Shown here piece by piece: positions 42,145 to 53,928 of a DNA stretch of 64,000 nt. This DNA comes from Takakia lepidozioides (lineage: Eukaryota > Streptophyta > Takakiopsida > Takakiales > Takakiaceae). Position 1 is the stretch's first letter. Each line of letters opens with the position of its first letter. A program made the translations under genes and the position numbers. The DNA is taken from NCBI GenBank assembly GCA_030704615.1, contig CM060733.1:34846001-34910000 (forward strand). Reading direction: 5' to 3'. The notes beneath the pieces were generated by a model. That model saw only the letters and a list, made by a program, of their open reading frames with translations. It did no database searches and was not told where the DNA came from.

Positions 42145-44992
42145 TTAGCCTGCCACCATCTGCCATCCCATATAACCCCTTTGCGAAAAGTCTAAATCCC
42201 TACATGAATCTTGGATCGCCTGTTTTGCTACAATCTGTCCAACTTGCGCTACAGACTGATGGTTGGTATTTTGGTATCTTCCGAGAGTCTGTGATGTTAT
42301 TGGGCAAGCTCTATCCGGATGGCTGATGGCAGTATCCTTGCTTCTGGGCACAAGACTGACCAGAATGCTGGGCTCCTTCTCAAGGCCAAGCTGCTTCAGC
42401 TTTGAGCTGATGCCTACCTTGAAAGAATGATCACGGCTCCGAGTGTGTTCTCGGGAATTTCCAGCAGTCGGAGAGGGATAGAAAGCACCTGCATATTCTG
42501 TGCAACTCCAGGGTGTATGCTCATCCGCATCGGGTAAATTCAAAAAACAAGACAAACCCTATTGGTTCACCTGATGGTATCCTTATGCCTTCAATGGCAA
42601 GGACCTCTTCTTGAGATCCTGGTTCCTCTGGTTGCAACCCAAAAGCTTCAGGCTCTTTCGTTTGGATGATAATGGGCACTGGCCTTGAGATGTGAGCCTG
42701 GAAAACTGCACCAGTAAGAGTAATGTCTCTAATATGGACAACTTCTGGTCCTCGTGTGGCAATCAAATCACAATCCTTGGTTGTTCGCTCTGTCAGCAAT
42801 GAAGGGGCGATGAATCTTGCAAGCTTGGCTATGCCCCTCGAGAGTTGCTCCTTGAAGAACTTTGGAGCACAATCTGAAGACACTGAAACTGGAGCTGGCT
42901 CAGGCGGGTAGAATTGAACCAGAGCCAGTCATTCTCTACCTCTTCGTACTTGTCGCGCAATTTTTCAATATCAAGAGAGTCTGCTACCTGTACAAACCAG
43001 CAAGTGTCGTCACTGTTACTTGACCATTCCAAATCTGGACCAAAGTTTCCGTAGACGTAGATGCACATAATAACCGTTCTAGAGAGGGCAGGCGAGACAG
43101 GAACCTTCACACGAACAAGATCAGCGTTTTCATCGTAGAAGAGAAACTCCGAATTGAGCCAGTCGGGGTCAGTAAGGTCGCCACGATGACCTCCTGGCAG
43201 GTGCTTCCAGAGATCCCACAAACGGTCCACATTGGCGTGATGTACATAGAAAATGGGATCTCTTCCTGCAGAAAAGCATCGGGTCATGTCCTCCCTATGT
43301 CGCTCCCTCTCATCTCCTGCCCCCCCACATGTACACAAAAATCAAATTAATCGACACAGCTCTCGACTGTATCCTCTTATTGTCACCACCGTCATGCATT
43401 AACGAAGACTCCCAGGAACTATAAAGTGGTTTCTTTGAAAATCTAGGATATCCAAACAAACTGCATGGGCGCCCTTCCAAGACTTGTAAACAATCTGTAG
43501 TCACCTTTAGACGTTGATTCATTTGACGCCACAGACTCACTTCTCAAAAGCAGAGGATTCCAAAGTACAAGCTGCAGAGACTCTTGCCTTGTCTCTGCCA
43601 ATTACTCAAACGCACGTTTGGCGTAGATGTTTGCCGATGAGCTCTTTGCTTGATGAGCTCGTTCAGAAAGTAAACAATGCATTGTTTGCAAGTAAACTAG
43701 TGAAATGTACTATGGAAAGATTCCGCCTTGGAAGCATGGGCGACCAATGATTTCCTACAGGGAGCGATCTAGGAGGTGGGCAAAGAACCTATCCAGTAGT
43801 GGACGCTGTCATGCGCCTGATTTTCGAAGGCGGAACCGCCATAGAGCGGTGCGTCGCCACCGCGGAAAGGCTGCCCCAGAAACAGGAGCGGGGTGGGAGC
43901 GCCGCTCACAATACTGGTGTATAGAACGTTTCTATTCGCCGCCCGCTGCTCCTCCGGGCTGAGCACCGCGGCCGGCGGGCCGAAAGGCCAGAAGGTGAGG
44001 TCGACAATGGCAGGGGGCTGGTGGGCTGGGCTGCGTTTTTCGTCGAATAGCCCGACGTTTCGGCGGTCGACGTACATGGAGGGGAGCAAGTTCGAGGGCG
44101 GGTGGACGTCGAGCTGGTTGTCCCATTGCCAGAAGGGCAGCGCGAAGGTGTCGTCGCCCAACAGCGATGCGAGTATTCGCTCGTGAAAATACACGAACAA
44201 GCGATGGAAGGGCATAAGCAGCCAATTTTTGTGCACTTTCAACTCCTCCGTGGAATTCACTTGCCTGCGATAACAAGGAGTCGGATCCAGTGTTACAATC
44301 CAGTGTTACAATCTCAACAAGTCGTGGCTGGTAGTCTGGTGGTTATTATAAGCTAAATGATCTTTCAGAGAGGCGATGCATAGCACAAGTCTTCTTGCTG
44401 CATGTGAGCTAGATACTATAAAACACGTACTAGCTACTAATTAGATTGTACAACCTCATAGTTAGTTACCTTGTAGCCATCGCCTCGATTTTGAACTAAA
44501 ATATGTTGCTTGATAATGTGAATACCATTGAGTACGTAAGAGGTCTCTCTCCACTCGCTCCAGGAGAGGAGGAGAATGAGGGAGAAGCTAGTATTCCACC
44601 AAATCAGTGTCGAGACGACTGACTCAGAGAACGCGTTGAATAAATTGAGGGAGCACAACTACTGCCAGGGCGAAGTTTTAAGAAATCTTGCCTGTAAATT
44701 TTGGAACAGTAGGCACAGTGACTCTTGGCCTGACGAAGGAACGATCGGGGGTCATCATCTGGCAGCGCTTTCATCAGTTCATATGCTCGATTGAGCTTCT
44801 CTGTGTACGCCTGATCCACGTTGAGTATGGATCGCCTTACCCGCTTAGGCAAGTCAGTGTTGAATTGGAAGTTGATTTCCGGTCTCTTGGGGGGCAGAAA
44901 GCAGCAGTCTAGTGGAGCATCGTTTTCAATTATAGGATTGCACCTGGTCAAGTCCGGGCCTAGCACCGGAGCGGCATGCACACTGTGTATCT
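42145..44992 (-). pseudogene. PPO: Polyphenol oxidase (tyrosinase family), two frameshifts, first exon not found
   Basis: Visible exons on the minus strand: about 44,992-44,692; 44,264-43,789; 43,316-43,105; 42,987-42,145. Exon 1 has APVLGPDLTRC...CCFLPP and HCAYC (CuA His with thioether Cys); exon 2 HKNWLLMPFHRLFVYFHERIL (other CuA His), FWQWD and HDSVHYWIG (CuB); exon 3 [19 protein letters not shown] (last CuB His). The DWL part is [21 protein letters not shown]; the tail has a KFDV-like GFVLF...NLPDADEH and SILVSLVPR. All six copper ligands are present. Plant PPOs oxidise o-diphenols in plastids, but the transit peptide is missing: TAG lies at 45,003 and no Met follows. Frameshifts near 42,905 and in T6 near 42,545. 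Intron 1 appears GC-AG. Either decayed or affected by assembly indels. Confidence 0.8.
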
Positions 44993-45231
44993 TCCTACTA
45001 CACTACGCCATAGATACTAGCATAATCGCCCACAACACTTTCTGTGTGCCCAATGCACATCCTGGATGCAGTCCTTCCCTACCCATACTTGTTGCCCACG
45101 AGTCCGAGACCAACTAAGTTATCAGCTGTACTCTGCCAGAGAGAGCATAAGTGGAGACCAATGCCTTGAAATTATACTTCGGATACTCCTTGAAGGTGCA
45201 CAGTTTTGAAGACGCCCAGCTATGAGACGGT
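44993..45231. other. Upstream flank of PPO
   Basis: The missing PPO transit-peptide exon should lie here or further right on the minus strand. I find no Met-initiated, Ser/Thr-rich frame with a usable donor. Confidence 0.3.
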
Positions 45232-45378
45232 TGTTGAGGCACAGTGGTTGGGTGTTTGTGCTTTGCCTGTGCATAACCTAGGTAAGCCTGGGTTGAATCC
45301 TTCAACATGTTCCTTCAAACCGTCCATTGGGCCCTTGATAGAAAGCCTGTGTGTTGAGCAGTAGGCTCTGTAAAGCAC
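45232..45378 (+). mobile_element. tRNA-derived SINE, copy 2
   Basis: Aligns with 41,470-41,600 with few differences (A-box GAGGCACAGTGG, B-box GGTTGAATCC, CTTCAAACCGTCC, GAGCAGTAGGCTCTGTAAA). The tail is lost after GTAAAGCACC. Confidence 0.7.
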
Positions 45379-45867
45379 CTACAACGGAAATTCCAGCCCC
45401 CGTAGCACTCAAGGATGCCAAAAACGGCCATAGCTTCAATTTCTCAATATTTGGAACAAGGCCTTATGACGGTATGAAAACTATATCGATCCGGTGCGCC
45501 CTGTCAAATCCTCCTCAACCCCTCATATTCGGTTCAGTCAAATCCTCGCCACCCCTGTACCACGTATTTACTATGAAATATTTCAGTTATAGGGTTACTC
45601 TTCTTCCGAACAGAAGTAGACTATGGACTCGATAGCGTTCACGAGGGAGGGAGAGTATTGGATGTAGCAAGGCCCAGCCGCTGGACCAATAGTAAAAGTT
45701 AAAATCAAAACCAGATGTATATATATAGCTGTGAGTGATTACCCACAACAGCACAAACGCATTTATAGGGCGGGGTGGTATCTAGTATCTACCATTACAA
45801 GTCATTTCTAGGGCTGGAATTCAAGTGTTCATAGTAACTTCACATGGTATCATGCTATAATGACAAC
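45379..45867. other. Gene-free interval
   Basis: No coding frame is supported. GTATATATATAGCTG near 45,717 is TATA-like, but nothing coding follows it. Confidence 0.3.
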
Positions 45868-46170
45868 CTAGATTTTGTCTAGGAAACACCCAACTCAACT
45901 TATCAAGGCATTCACCATTTTGCCTCGATTGTCCCACCATTGACTGGGGTCATAAAAGAATTTATTTCACAGCTTCTCCTCGTCTCTGTTACCTGTTTCT
46001 GGATACTTTCATGTTGTCATATTGGCAGTATCAAGTCAAAAGTCACTCCAAACTATCAAATGTTCACTCAACTAGCTAAATTTGCATAATTGAACATGGA
46101 AATTTAGGGCCGTAAAACAAGGTGAAATGTGTTGAAGAAGGTGCCTTGATTAGCAGTGCCTATCAATTGT
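45868..46170 (-). repeat. Repeat R3 with PPR leader, second copy
   Basis: Matches 15,480-15,860 closely (TTCTAGGAAACACCCAACTCAACTTATCA split by small indels). It contains the PPR-leader sequence in minus orientation. Confidence 0.7.
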
Positions 46171-46238
46171 GCCGCTGCTGCTGTGGCAAATGGACTGTCG
46201 AACTCCGGGATTTTCAAGACTGGAGCTTCCGCCATCCG

Positions 46239-46904
46239 CTACTTCAACTCGGCAAAAGCTTGGCCACAAAAGGTGTTCCATACCCATACCTTGAACTTAC
46301 ACAGAAGGTCTGACAGTGGCCCCGCGATCTTGGCGAAATTTCGCACATACTTTCGGTAATAGGAGGCGAGTCCTAGGAAGGATCGCACTCCCAAGACCGA
46401 AGTCGGAGGCTCCCAGTCCAAGATCGCCCTCACGTTTCTGTCATCCATTTTGATCCCATCCTGTGTAATCACATGCCTTAGGAACTCCACTTTTGTGACC
46501 CCGAATTTGCACTTTGAAGCTTTGGCATACAACTTCCCTTCCTGCAATTTTTGGAACACTCTTTTGATGTGCTCCAGCTGCTCTTCCTTTGTTTTCGAGT
46601 TTATCAAGATGTCGTTGATGTACACGATCACAAAGTCATCCAACCACTCCTGGAAAAGGCTGTTCATTAGCGTGCTAAAGGTTACGAGTGCATTGGTGAG
46701 CCCAATGGTGAACCCAAAAGGCATCACCAAGAACAAATATGAACCATATCTTGTTCTGCACGCGGTCTTCTCCTCATCACCTTCCGCCACTCGGATTTGA
46801 TGGTAGCCGGAGCGCAAATTGATCCGGCTGAAATACTTCACTTCTGCCATCCGATCGAAGAGGTCGTCGATCCTTGGCAAAGGGTACCGGTTTTTTATAG
46901 TCAC
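46239..46904 (-). pseudogene. Ty3/gypsy reverse transcriptase fragment with altered active site
   Basis: Encodes YPLPRIDDLFDRM, INLRSGYHQIRV, MPFGFTIGLTNALVTFS, KCKFGVTKVEFLRH and FLGLASYYRKYVRNF, the palm, thumb and connection of a gypsy RT. The catalytic YIDD motif reads YINDI, so one catalytic Asp is Asn, and it would be inactive even if expressed. Protease, RNase H and integrase are absent. It is not continuous with either other gypsy element in the window. Confidence 0.85.
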
Positions 46905-47071
46905 CTATAATCGACACACATCCGCAGCGTCCTATCCTTCTTAACACAGTGACATACTACAGATCATATCTGAATTGCCCTTTGTGGATTCCAGTGAAAG
47001 ACTATTCATGGCGGACATGATATTCCTATCGATGGAACGTGAACTGACACTTGAACAGACTATGACTGGAG

Positions 47072-47455
47072 TCACCTGAATGACAAACTATCCATGCAGC
47101 TTGACGTAAGACTAACAAATCTGCCATGGCCAAGACAGCTAGGCACAAGAACAAAAGTAGGTGTCCATACCCATGCAGAGTTGTGGATGCAAGCAGGATC
47201 AGGCTCAAGATCATCTTTGGCAACTATGAACAAGCAAGGCACCTCAAACCCATTGATCTCCCCATGTGCTGCCACCTTAACCAATAACTCTGTAGCATGC
47301 TTCCATGATGCCTCATCCAAGCTGCCATGCCATACCATCCAGGAACATTTCCTCTCAGCCCCTTTATCCAGATGTATTAGCCCTCGCTCTCTTCTGCTAG
47401 AGGAGCAGTCTGAAATCAACCTCACAACTCCTAAACAATGGACATAAATCCACAT
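47072..47455 (-). pseudogene. Captured fragment of a Miro (mitochondrial Rho) GTPase gene
   Basis: The segment DEASWKHATELLVKVAAHGE...GFEVPCLFIVAKDDLEPDP matches, from memory of the family, the second GTPase domain of plant Miro (pattern SSDExSWxRATxLLVxVAxHGE..GYEVPCLxxAKDDL). Flanking residues do not match Miro, so only one exon or less is present. Miro proteins anchor in the outer mitochondrial membrane and control mitochondrial movement; this piece cannot. It lies next to PPR leader fragments on the same strand, which suggests gene-fragment capture by a DNA transposon. Confidence 0.55.
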
Positions 47456-47650
47456 TCAATTCCCTTGGGAATTGAATTGCAATGGCAATTTGGGTCTAGT
47501 CTCATATATCTCGGTGGACTGAAACATCGCAACCAGCTCTAGGGTGTTATCTGGAATAGAGCCTTAAATGGTATATCAGAACCAACAGTTTCAGGGAAAT
47601 GGTAAGTACCCCCCATCTCTCTCCAACGATAATGAAAAATCAAATGGCAT

Positions 47651-47863
47651 TCACCTTTTTGTCTCCATTGTCCTACCATTGACTGGGGTTAGAAAAATGT
47701 TCATTCCAACGCTTCTCCTCATCTCTATTATCTGTTTTTGGATACTTTCATGCTGCCACATCAGCATAATCTTGTCAAAGTCACCCCAAACAACGACAGA
47801 TCCATCCAACGAGCTAACTTCTTGCGCCCATGTTGTGCATATCATGCAAGCATCGCGGTCCAT
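47651..47863 (-). pseudogene. Isolated PPR leader fragment
   Basis: Encodes SVVVWGDFDKIMLMW, KQIIEMRRS and FLTPVNGRTMETK, the same leader that precedes the PPR array at 49,148. No PPR motifs follow. Confidence 0.6.
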
Positions 47864-47878
47864 GACACCACATCTCGT

Positions 47879-49148
47879 TCAGCCATAATTATTGAACACT
47901 CCCTCCGCATCCTCAATGCTCCCACATTTGGCATACATGTCCACCAGGGCAGAGTTCAGAATGACATTGGGTACAATTCCAGCCTTGCCAATGTCACCAT
48001 GGACCTCTTTGCCCTTTTCCGGAGCTGCCAGGCTTGCACACGCACTGCAAATGCACACAAACATGGTGTGGTCACCCCTTCCCCCATCATTTGCTCATAG
48101 GTCTCCAAAGCCTCCATCCCGCGCCCCTGCTATGCATACCCTGCAAGCATCGCGTTCCACGACACCACATCTCGTTCAACCATAGTGTTGAACACTCTTT
48201 TCGCATCCTCAATGCTCCCACATTTGGCATACATATCCACCAGGGCAGAGTTCAGAATGACATTGGGTACAATTCCAGCTTTGAGAATGTCACCATGGAC
48301 CTCTTTGCCCTTTTCCAGAGCTGCCAAGCTTGCACATGCATTAGCGCAAATGCACACGAACATGATGTTGTCAGGCTTCACCCCTTCCCCCATCATTTGA
48401 TCATAGATCTCCAAAACCTCCATCCCACGTCCTTGTTGTGCATACCCTGCAAGCATCGCCTTCCACGACACCACATCTCGTTCAGCCATAGTGTTAAAAA
48501 CTCCCCTTGCATCCTTAATGCACCCACATTTGGCATACATGTCCACCAGGGCAGTGTTTAGAATGACATTGGGTACAATTCCAGCTTTGACGATGTCACC
48601 ATGGACCTCTTTCCCCTTTTCCAGGGCTCCCATGCTTGCACGCGCATTGCAAACACCAACAAAGGTGATGTGGTTGGGCTTCACTGGCCCTTCGCGCAAC
48701 ATTTGCTCATAGGTCTCCAAAGCATTACCACGCCCATGTTGGTAAATCCTGCCAACATTATATTCAACGTGATCAAAGTTCGTTGAGGCATTCCGTTGAA
48801 CACTTGGTGAGCATTCATAATGCTCCCGCACTTGACATACATGTTCACAAGGGTATTGAGGAGAAAAACACTTGGCGTGAATCCACTTTGGATAATGTGA
48901 GTGTGCACCTGCTTTCCAACTTCCAGACCTTTCATCTTGATGCATTTAAGCAAGAGACCGCATCTGCTTCTCTCTGTAATCCGACAGGCATTTACCTTAG
49001 TCTCCATTGTCCCACCATTGACTGGGGTCCGAAAAGTGTTCATTGCAAAGCTTCTCTTTATCTCTGTTATTTGTTTTTGGTTACTTTCCTGATGCCACCT
49101 CGGCAGTAACTTGTCAAAGTCACTCCAAACCACCACAGATCCACCCAA
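47879..49148 (-). pseudogene. PLS-class pentatricopeptide repeat gene, frameshifted
   Basis: From 49,148: leader (VVVWSDFDKLL...FRTPVNGGTMETK), then PPR motifs KGLEVGKQVHTHIIQSG, NTLVNMYVKCGSIMNAHQVF, and after a frameshift near 48,800 several triplets with ALEKGKEVHGDI(V/L)KAG, ALVDMYAKCG and ERDVVSW(K/N)AMLAGYA. The last copy, after another break near 48,130, stops at 47,879. Units repeat every 299-304 nt (about 101 residues) and are nearly identical in DNA, so they arose by recent tandem duplication. PLS PPR proteins bind organellar RNA, often for C-to-U editing; no E or DYW domain is visible. With two frame breaks and no C-terminal domain I treat it as a pseudogene. Confidence 0.75.
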
Positions 49149-49789
49149 AGAGCTAACTTACAATTTTTTTTTGGGGGGAGGATGTGATGATGGGATTCCC
49201 CCTTACCTGTTTTTCTACCTTAGATGAATGGAGGGTGGAGGATAGGAGGATGAACAAGGGATGTAAAAGAGATGGACGGAGTTAGGATGTGGTCTGGATG
49301 AACTTCTACCTAATGCATGAGGATGAGCTGGCAACAACTTACGGCTTTATTATATGTTGTCTTATTCTAACAACTAGTTTAGGATTAGATTAGGATGGAA
49401 CTAGATGATGTGACTTCTTTCTATGGTCAGGCTGGAACAACATCTGGAAAGCCTATGTGTATGTGTCGCGTGGAACTAGGGTTAGATTACACCCTAATAC
49501 TATTTAAATCCCTCTGTCGTGGCAGAAAGGGTGGTTGTTTTCATCTTAGGTGTGTGCGTACTGAGCGTAACAATGTGCTTGATTGCTCTTATGAATGTTT
49601 TTGGATGTGTGAGTCTGTTGCGTCCTCTTCGTGAGATTCCGTCTTCTCTGCCAAGCTCCCCTATCAACTACATCCCCCTTGTAGAGCCTTGTCCGGTAGA
49701 GGAAGGGGAATAAACCCATAGCTCCAGAATCATGGGGAGATGCGGGGTAAAGAATGTCGTTAACAGTGCAAAATGACGGCTTGTATGTT
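49149..49789 (+). other. Possible 5' leader or LTR of the plus-strand gypsy element
   Basis: No coding frame is supported. A TATA-like ACTATTTAAATCC lies at about 49,499, with the gag-like frame starting near 49,790. The LTR idea rests on position only; no matching 3' LTR or primer-binding site is identified. Confidence 0.25.
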
Positions 49790-52541
49790 TTGTGCAGTGA
49801 GGGAGAGAGAGAGTCTGTCTGCATTTTGAAATTTTCGTGAGCAAGCACGATGGCCTCCATTACATCGACTGTGAACTCGTCCACCACCTTTTGCCAGAGT
49901 AGATAGTGTTCGTTGATTACCCGGAGGGCGAGCCTCTCCCACGTCCTGAGCTTCCGCTGGACACACCCTCCGAGTTTTGGGCTAAGACCTTCGAGGAGAC
50001 TGCTCGCAAGGAGGCTTCCAGAGCCATACACACCAGATCGGAGCGCAGAGAGCAGAATCGCCGCATTCACGAGTCTCTTTAGGGGGCTTATGTTGTGCGT
50101 CTCCTTCTCAAACTTCATTCCAAGGAAGTTTCCCTACAAATACCCCTTGCTAGTGCTAAGGAGCAGTTGGGACGGGGTGAGACTCTCAGCTGGGCAGTAT
50201 TGGGCATTCCCCAGTTCTCTGTGAGTCGGGAATTGGGTGTCGAGCTTGAAAGCTTCCTACCGCCTGGCAAACCAAGCCCCCTGCGTTTGTGGGAGTGAGT
50301 TAAGGGTGGTACCTCTATTCTTCTTGCTAATTTGAGGCCTAGGATTCCGCCCACCCCTACCCGAGAGCTCACTTGGGAGGACCGGATCACGGGCATTCCA
50401 AACACTGATTTTCCCTTTTGTCCCAATGATGTAGTGATTTTCCCAGGGATTTGCTTCCGTCGGGAGACGGTGGGGATATACAACGCTGAGGCAGCAAAGG
50501 AGTATCCTACCCATACTCTGTTGGTGAAGGAGAAAATCATGCGCAACATTGTGCAGGTTATCTTCTGGCTCAAGGGTGAGAAAGAGCTGTGGGGATTCTT
50601 GGGTGAAGGAGTGTACCTGCTACACAAACACCGCTTCATCACCTCTCACTGTGTGACTGGCTGGGACTCGCAGCTCAGTGCCCCTTCTGACAGGTAGTGG
50701 GTACTAAAGGAGGCAGAAGAGATTATGGGACTAAGTGAGTTGGAACAACATGCAGCGGAGGAGAGGGGGGAGACAGCAGCTAATGAACCAAAGAACTGTG
50801 AAAGGGGAGAGTCGTCCGGAGATTTCAAACAGAAGGATCCGGCGGCTGACTCTCCACCCACCTTTGATGTGGAAGAATTATGCGAAGCTATGGGGGTGAT
50901 TTCCAATTGCCCCCCTTTCATGAAGATGTTGCTAAGACAGACATGGGCCTCTGATGCCCCTTCTCAAAAGTCTAATCCTGGTGAGCGAATGCATAAGCAA
51001 CAATACCCTGAATTCAACTTAGGGGAAGATTTTGAGTCCTTGTTGGAATTTTTTGAAATTAGTACTGAAATGAATGGTGTACCAACAAGATTCCAAGTAA
51101 AATCTTTTCGGATTTGTCTCAAAGGAAAAGCCAGGCAGCTGTTTGAGTCCAACATCAAAGACAAGCACGATCTGACTTGGGTAGCTCGGCAAGAGAGTTG
51201 GTTCGGAAGCTTTTTCGTGAAGAAAAGCCCATTGCCTATACTATACCAGACTTAAAGTTTCATTATGGTGACAGTGTGTGGAAGTACTACTCTAATTTAA
51301 GGATTGTTATCTGTAAGTCGGTCCTAATTGCCTCCGAACGACCAGCTATTTTGAAACATTGCTTTGTGAAAGGTCTTCCCCCTGCTGAAATAGTAATTCT
51401 GCAAAAACAAACTTATACTACTGAGGATGAGATGGTGGAATTGATTGAGGAAAGATTATGTCTCAAAGCTGCCAAGGCAGGCCTATCTAAAGCTACCAAC
51501 ACAAAACACACTCATCTGGCTAGTGATAGTAATCGTGTAGAGCATACTGATGGGGGCCTTGGGGTGAAACGTATTGCAGAAGATCTGGTCCCTTCCATTG
51601 TGCATGAGTTGTCATCTTTTCGTAATGAAATCCAGGGAGAACTTCAAGCCTTCAAAGCCGAGGTAGGCTCGAACTCTGCAGTCCCTGCCAAATCTGGGCC
51701 TCCAGGTAAGATCCATGCTGGCCTTCGTCATGAAGCCAGGACTTCCGTGGTGGCATGCATGATCTACAAGTCCACTAAGCATTACACCAGGTGGTGCCCT
51801 TACCAATCTAACTTACCTGCTCTGATTGAACAGCTGCAAAGAGACAAAAACCAGAAGGGTACTTTAAACGAACAATGTCATCTGGGAGGGTGCCAGATGA
51901 CCATGGTAAGAACCCCAAAACAATGGTAAGTGTTGTTCTCTCTCACGATTTCAAACTCATGCACTGTGAGGCCTATAAACGCATTAGTAGGGACCGGATT
52001 CACCCATTGATGACACAATGTCATGTGGGCCAACTTTCCTTTCTTTGTGTTATTGATACTGGATGTACCATGTCTGCCATTCCACTTAGTATAGTTTGAA
52101 TTCTTGGATTAAAAAAATAGCCCTGCCCGTGGCCTTGAAGTTACCATAGCTGATGACACGGCATATGAACCCATAGGGTTGGTCACTTTGCCTATTCACA
52201 TTAGTGGGAAAACTGTCTTGCTTACCTGCATTGTTACCATGGGTGAACAAATTTTATTGGGGCTGGATTGGATGAAGGGTGCAGAGGCCAGCATTGACAT
52301 CATGAACAATCTTATGTGCCTACATAATGGTGAGGGGCAACCTTACAAAGTGAGTCTGAGCCATGATACTATTACCGCCGGGACCTCTATAGCCAACTAT
52401 TCTCGTCTCAAGCTTCAAGCTGAGCAGATGAAGGAGCAGGTGGGTTTGTATTATAATTGGGTCAGATTCAGCCAGTTTCAACCACCTGGTGATAATCTGT
52501 ACCTGAGAATATACAATATCACTCACAGAGTGGTTATGTGA
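49790..52541 (+). pseudogene. Ty3/gypsy gag with N-terminal extension and aspartic protease
   Basis: One frame runs from about 49,790 to 51,180, broken by TAG near 49,897, TAG at 50,071, TGA at 50,296 and TAG at 50,695. It encodes an N-terminal region of about 300 residues that I do not recognise (PLDTPSEFWAKTFEETARK, LGIPQFSVSREL, GFLGEGVYLLHKHRF). Gag follows (QYPEFNLGEDFESLLEFFE, CLKGKARQLFE; frameshift near 51,180; KFHYGDSVWKYYSNLR) with a damaged zinc knuckle in which the second Cys is Tyr (C-x2-Y-x4-H-x4-C). The protease has CVIDTGCTMSAIP and ILLGLDWMKGAEASID in separate frames. It stops where CACTA-type DNA begins near 52,545. The RT at 60.95 kb probably belongs to the same element. 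Confidence 0.7.
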
Positions 52542-52544
52542 GTG

Positions 52545-53100
52545 GATGACGTCTCTCAGCAGGTCATTGGAATGATTACCCACAGAGTGGTGTGTAAGCT
52601 ATTTGAGTCATTCATGGTGTCTCTTTGAGTGGGAACTATGGATTGGAGTCATTACTAATAGAGTGGTGTGTAAGTGATTAGGAATACCACTGGAGGAATT
52701 CATACCACTAGTACAGTAATATATATGTGACTACTTATACCACTATACAAGTGGTAATGTAGGCAATTGTGTGCATTTAGCTACTCCCACAGTTTTAAAT
52801 TATACCACTATTACAGTGATGTGCAAGTGATTATGAACATGACTAGAGGAACACATACCACGAGTGTAGTGTTTAAAGAAATACCATTGGGGATTCAAGC
52901 TCCACAAAATAGAATAGAATCCCAGAGAGTTAAGTATTGGAACACTGTCAACAAAATCCAGCCATGATTAAAGTACTAAGCCTAACTTCTACACGGCGTC
53001 TCCGCATGTATGCTAGGAACACTCAACTGCTTTCATGCCTTCTTCTCATTGCCAGCAATGTCTATGCCCGAACGAACGAAATCTAAGCCCTCTTCATGTT
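52545..53100. mobile_element. Repeat R1, copy 2, CACTA-type subterminal sequence
   Basis: AGTGGT/ACCACT-rich; 52,620-53,100 matches 14,430-14,920. Here the left part that the MULE-like element removed from the other copy survives (CACAGAGTGGTGTGTAAG). Confidence 0.65.
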
Positions 53101-53928
53101 CTTCTCTGGCCAAAGACAATTCAGACCAACGACATCCTCCAACATTGTTTGCAGTGGGACCTCTTCCTCGTTAGGGTGAGGCAAGACACAATTGACAATA
53201 TAGATATCATTCACCTCAACCCGCCACAATCCCTCAGGTATAACACGGCAGTGATATGTATCTTTGTCAGGCACACCGGTGACAATTCCACTGGCAGCCC
53301 TGTGTCGTGGTAAATGAGGATCATACAGGCTGATTTTGTCCTTCAACTTAAACTGCACACAACACCCACCATAAAACTCACATTAATCAACCCATGAAGA
53401 CATACATGTACATTGAAAACTAGATAATGAGGACAGCCTAGTATAAGCAATCACTGAAAGTGTAGAGTACTTTTGGTAGCATAAGAATATCTGCCACTGT
53501 AGCAGGGGGTTGATATTTGGGGTTACATTTGAAGGCGCCGCAGTTGGTGCACTGTGGGTGGCAGTATTAAGAGCGGCTTTCTCAGCCTGCAAACATCACA
53601 CCCAACACCCTTAGCAGTTTCATTTAGCAATGCAGCTACTAATAGTTTGAAGTACCCAACATGTAAATGGCCACATTGTACAGAACTGATAGCCAACAGG
53701 TCCATGCATACTCACCTTTAGTACGGAAACTGCTGCATGGAGAGGTGCCTCCTGAAAGCCCACCTGACTCTTACTCCCACTAGAACTTGGTGTTATGTCT
53801 CCATTTGCATCAGTCAAGGACTTTGTGCCTTTGGCAGCAGTGGCTCTGGTTACACGCTCTCCTTTTCGCATGTACTTCTTCTCAGCTCCCTTCACGATGG
53901 CTGGGGTAGGGTCCTTTGCTTTAGTCCC
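53083..53928 (-). pseudogene. En/Spm (CACTA) TNP1-like coding exons
   Basis: Three exons on the minus strand: 53,928-53,716 (GAEKKYMRKGERVTRATAAKG..., donor GTGAGT), about 53,589-53,480 (AEKAALNTATHSAPTAAP, acceptor TTTGCAG) and 53,350-53,083 (FKLKDKISLYDP, GIVTGVPDKDTYHC, VEVNDIYIVNCVLPHPNEEE, TMLEDVVGLNCLWP, stop). The last exon has the pattern of the C-terminal part of plant En/Spm TNP1-type proteins (V.V..I....LP.P......L..A.G..V.WP). Its upstream exons are cut off by the CACTA insertion starting at 53,997, which therefore landed in an intron of this gene. Assignment is from motif memory only. Confidence 0.5.

Noticed and set aside
47563-47580. TGGTATATCAGAACC as a retroelement primer-binding site
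   Set aside because: It resembles the initiator-tRNA-type site TGGTATCAGAGCC but has an insertion and a mismatch, and no LTR boundary or gag follows.
49546-50118. Minus-strand 190-codon frame
   Set aside because: It is the shadow of the plus-strand gag extension, which has coding continuity with gag and explains the same interval.
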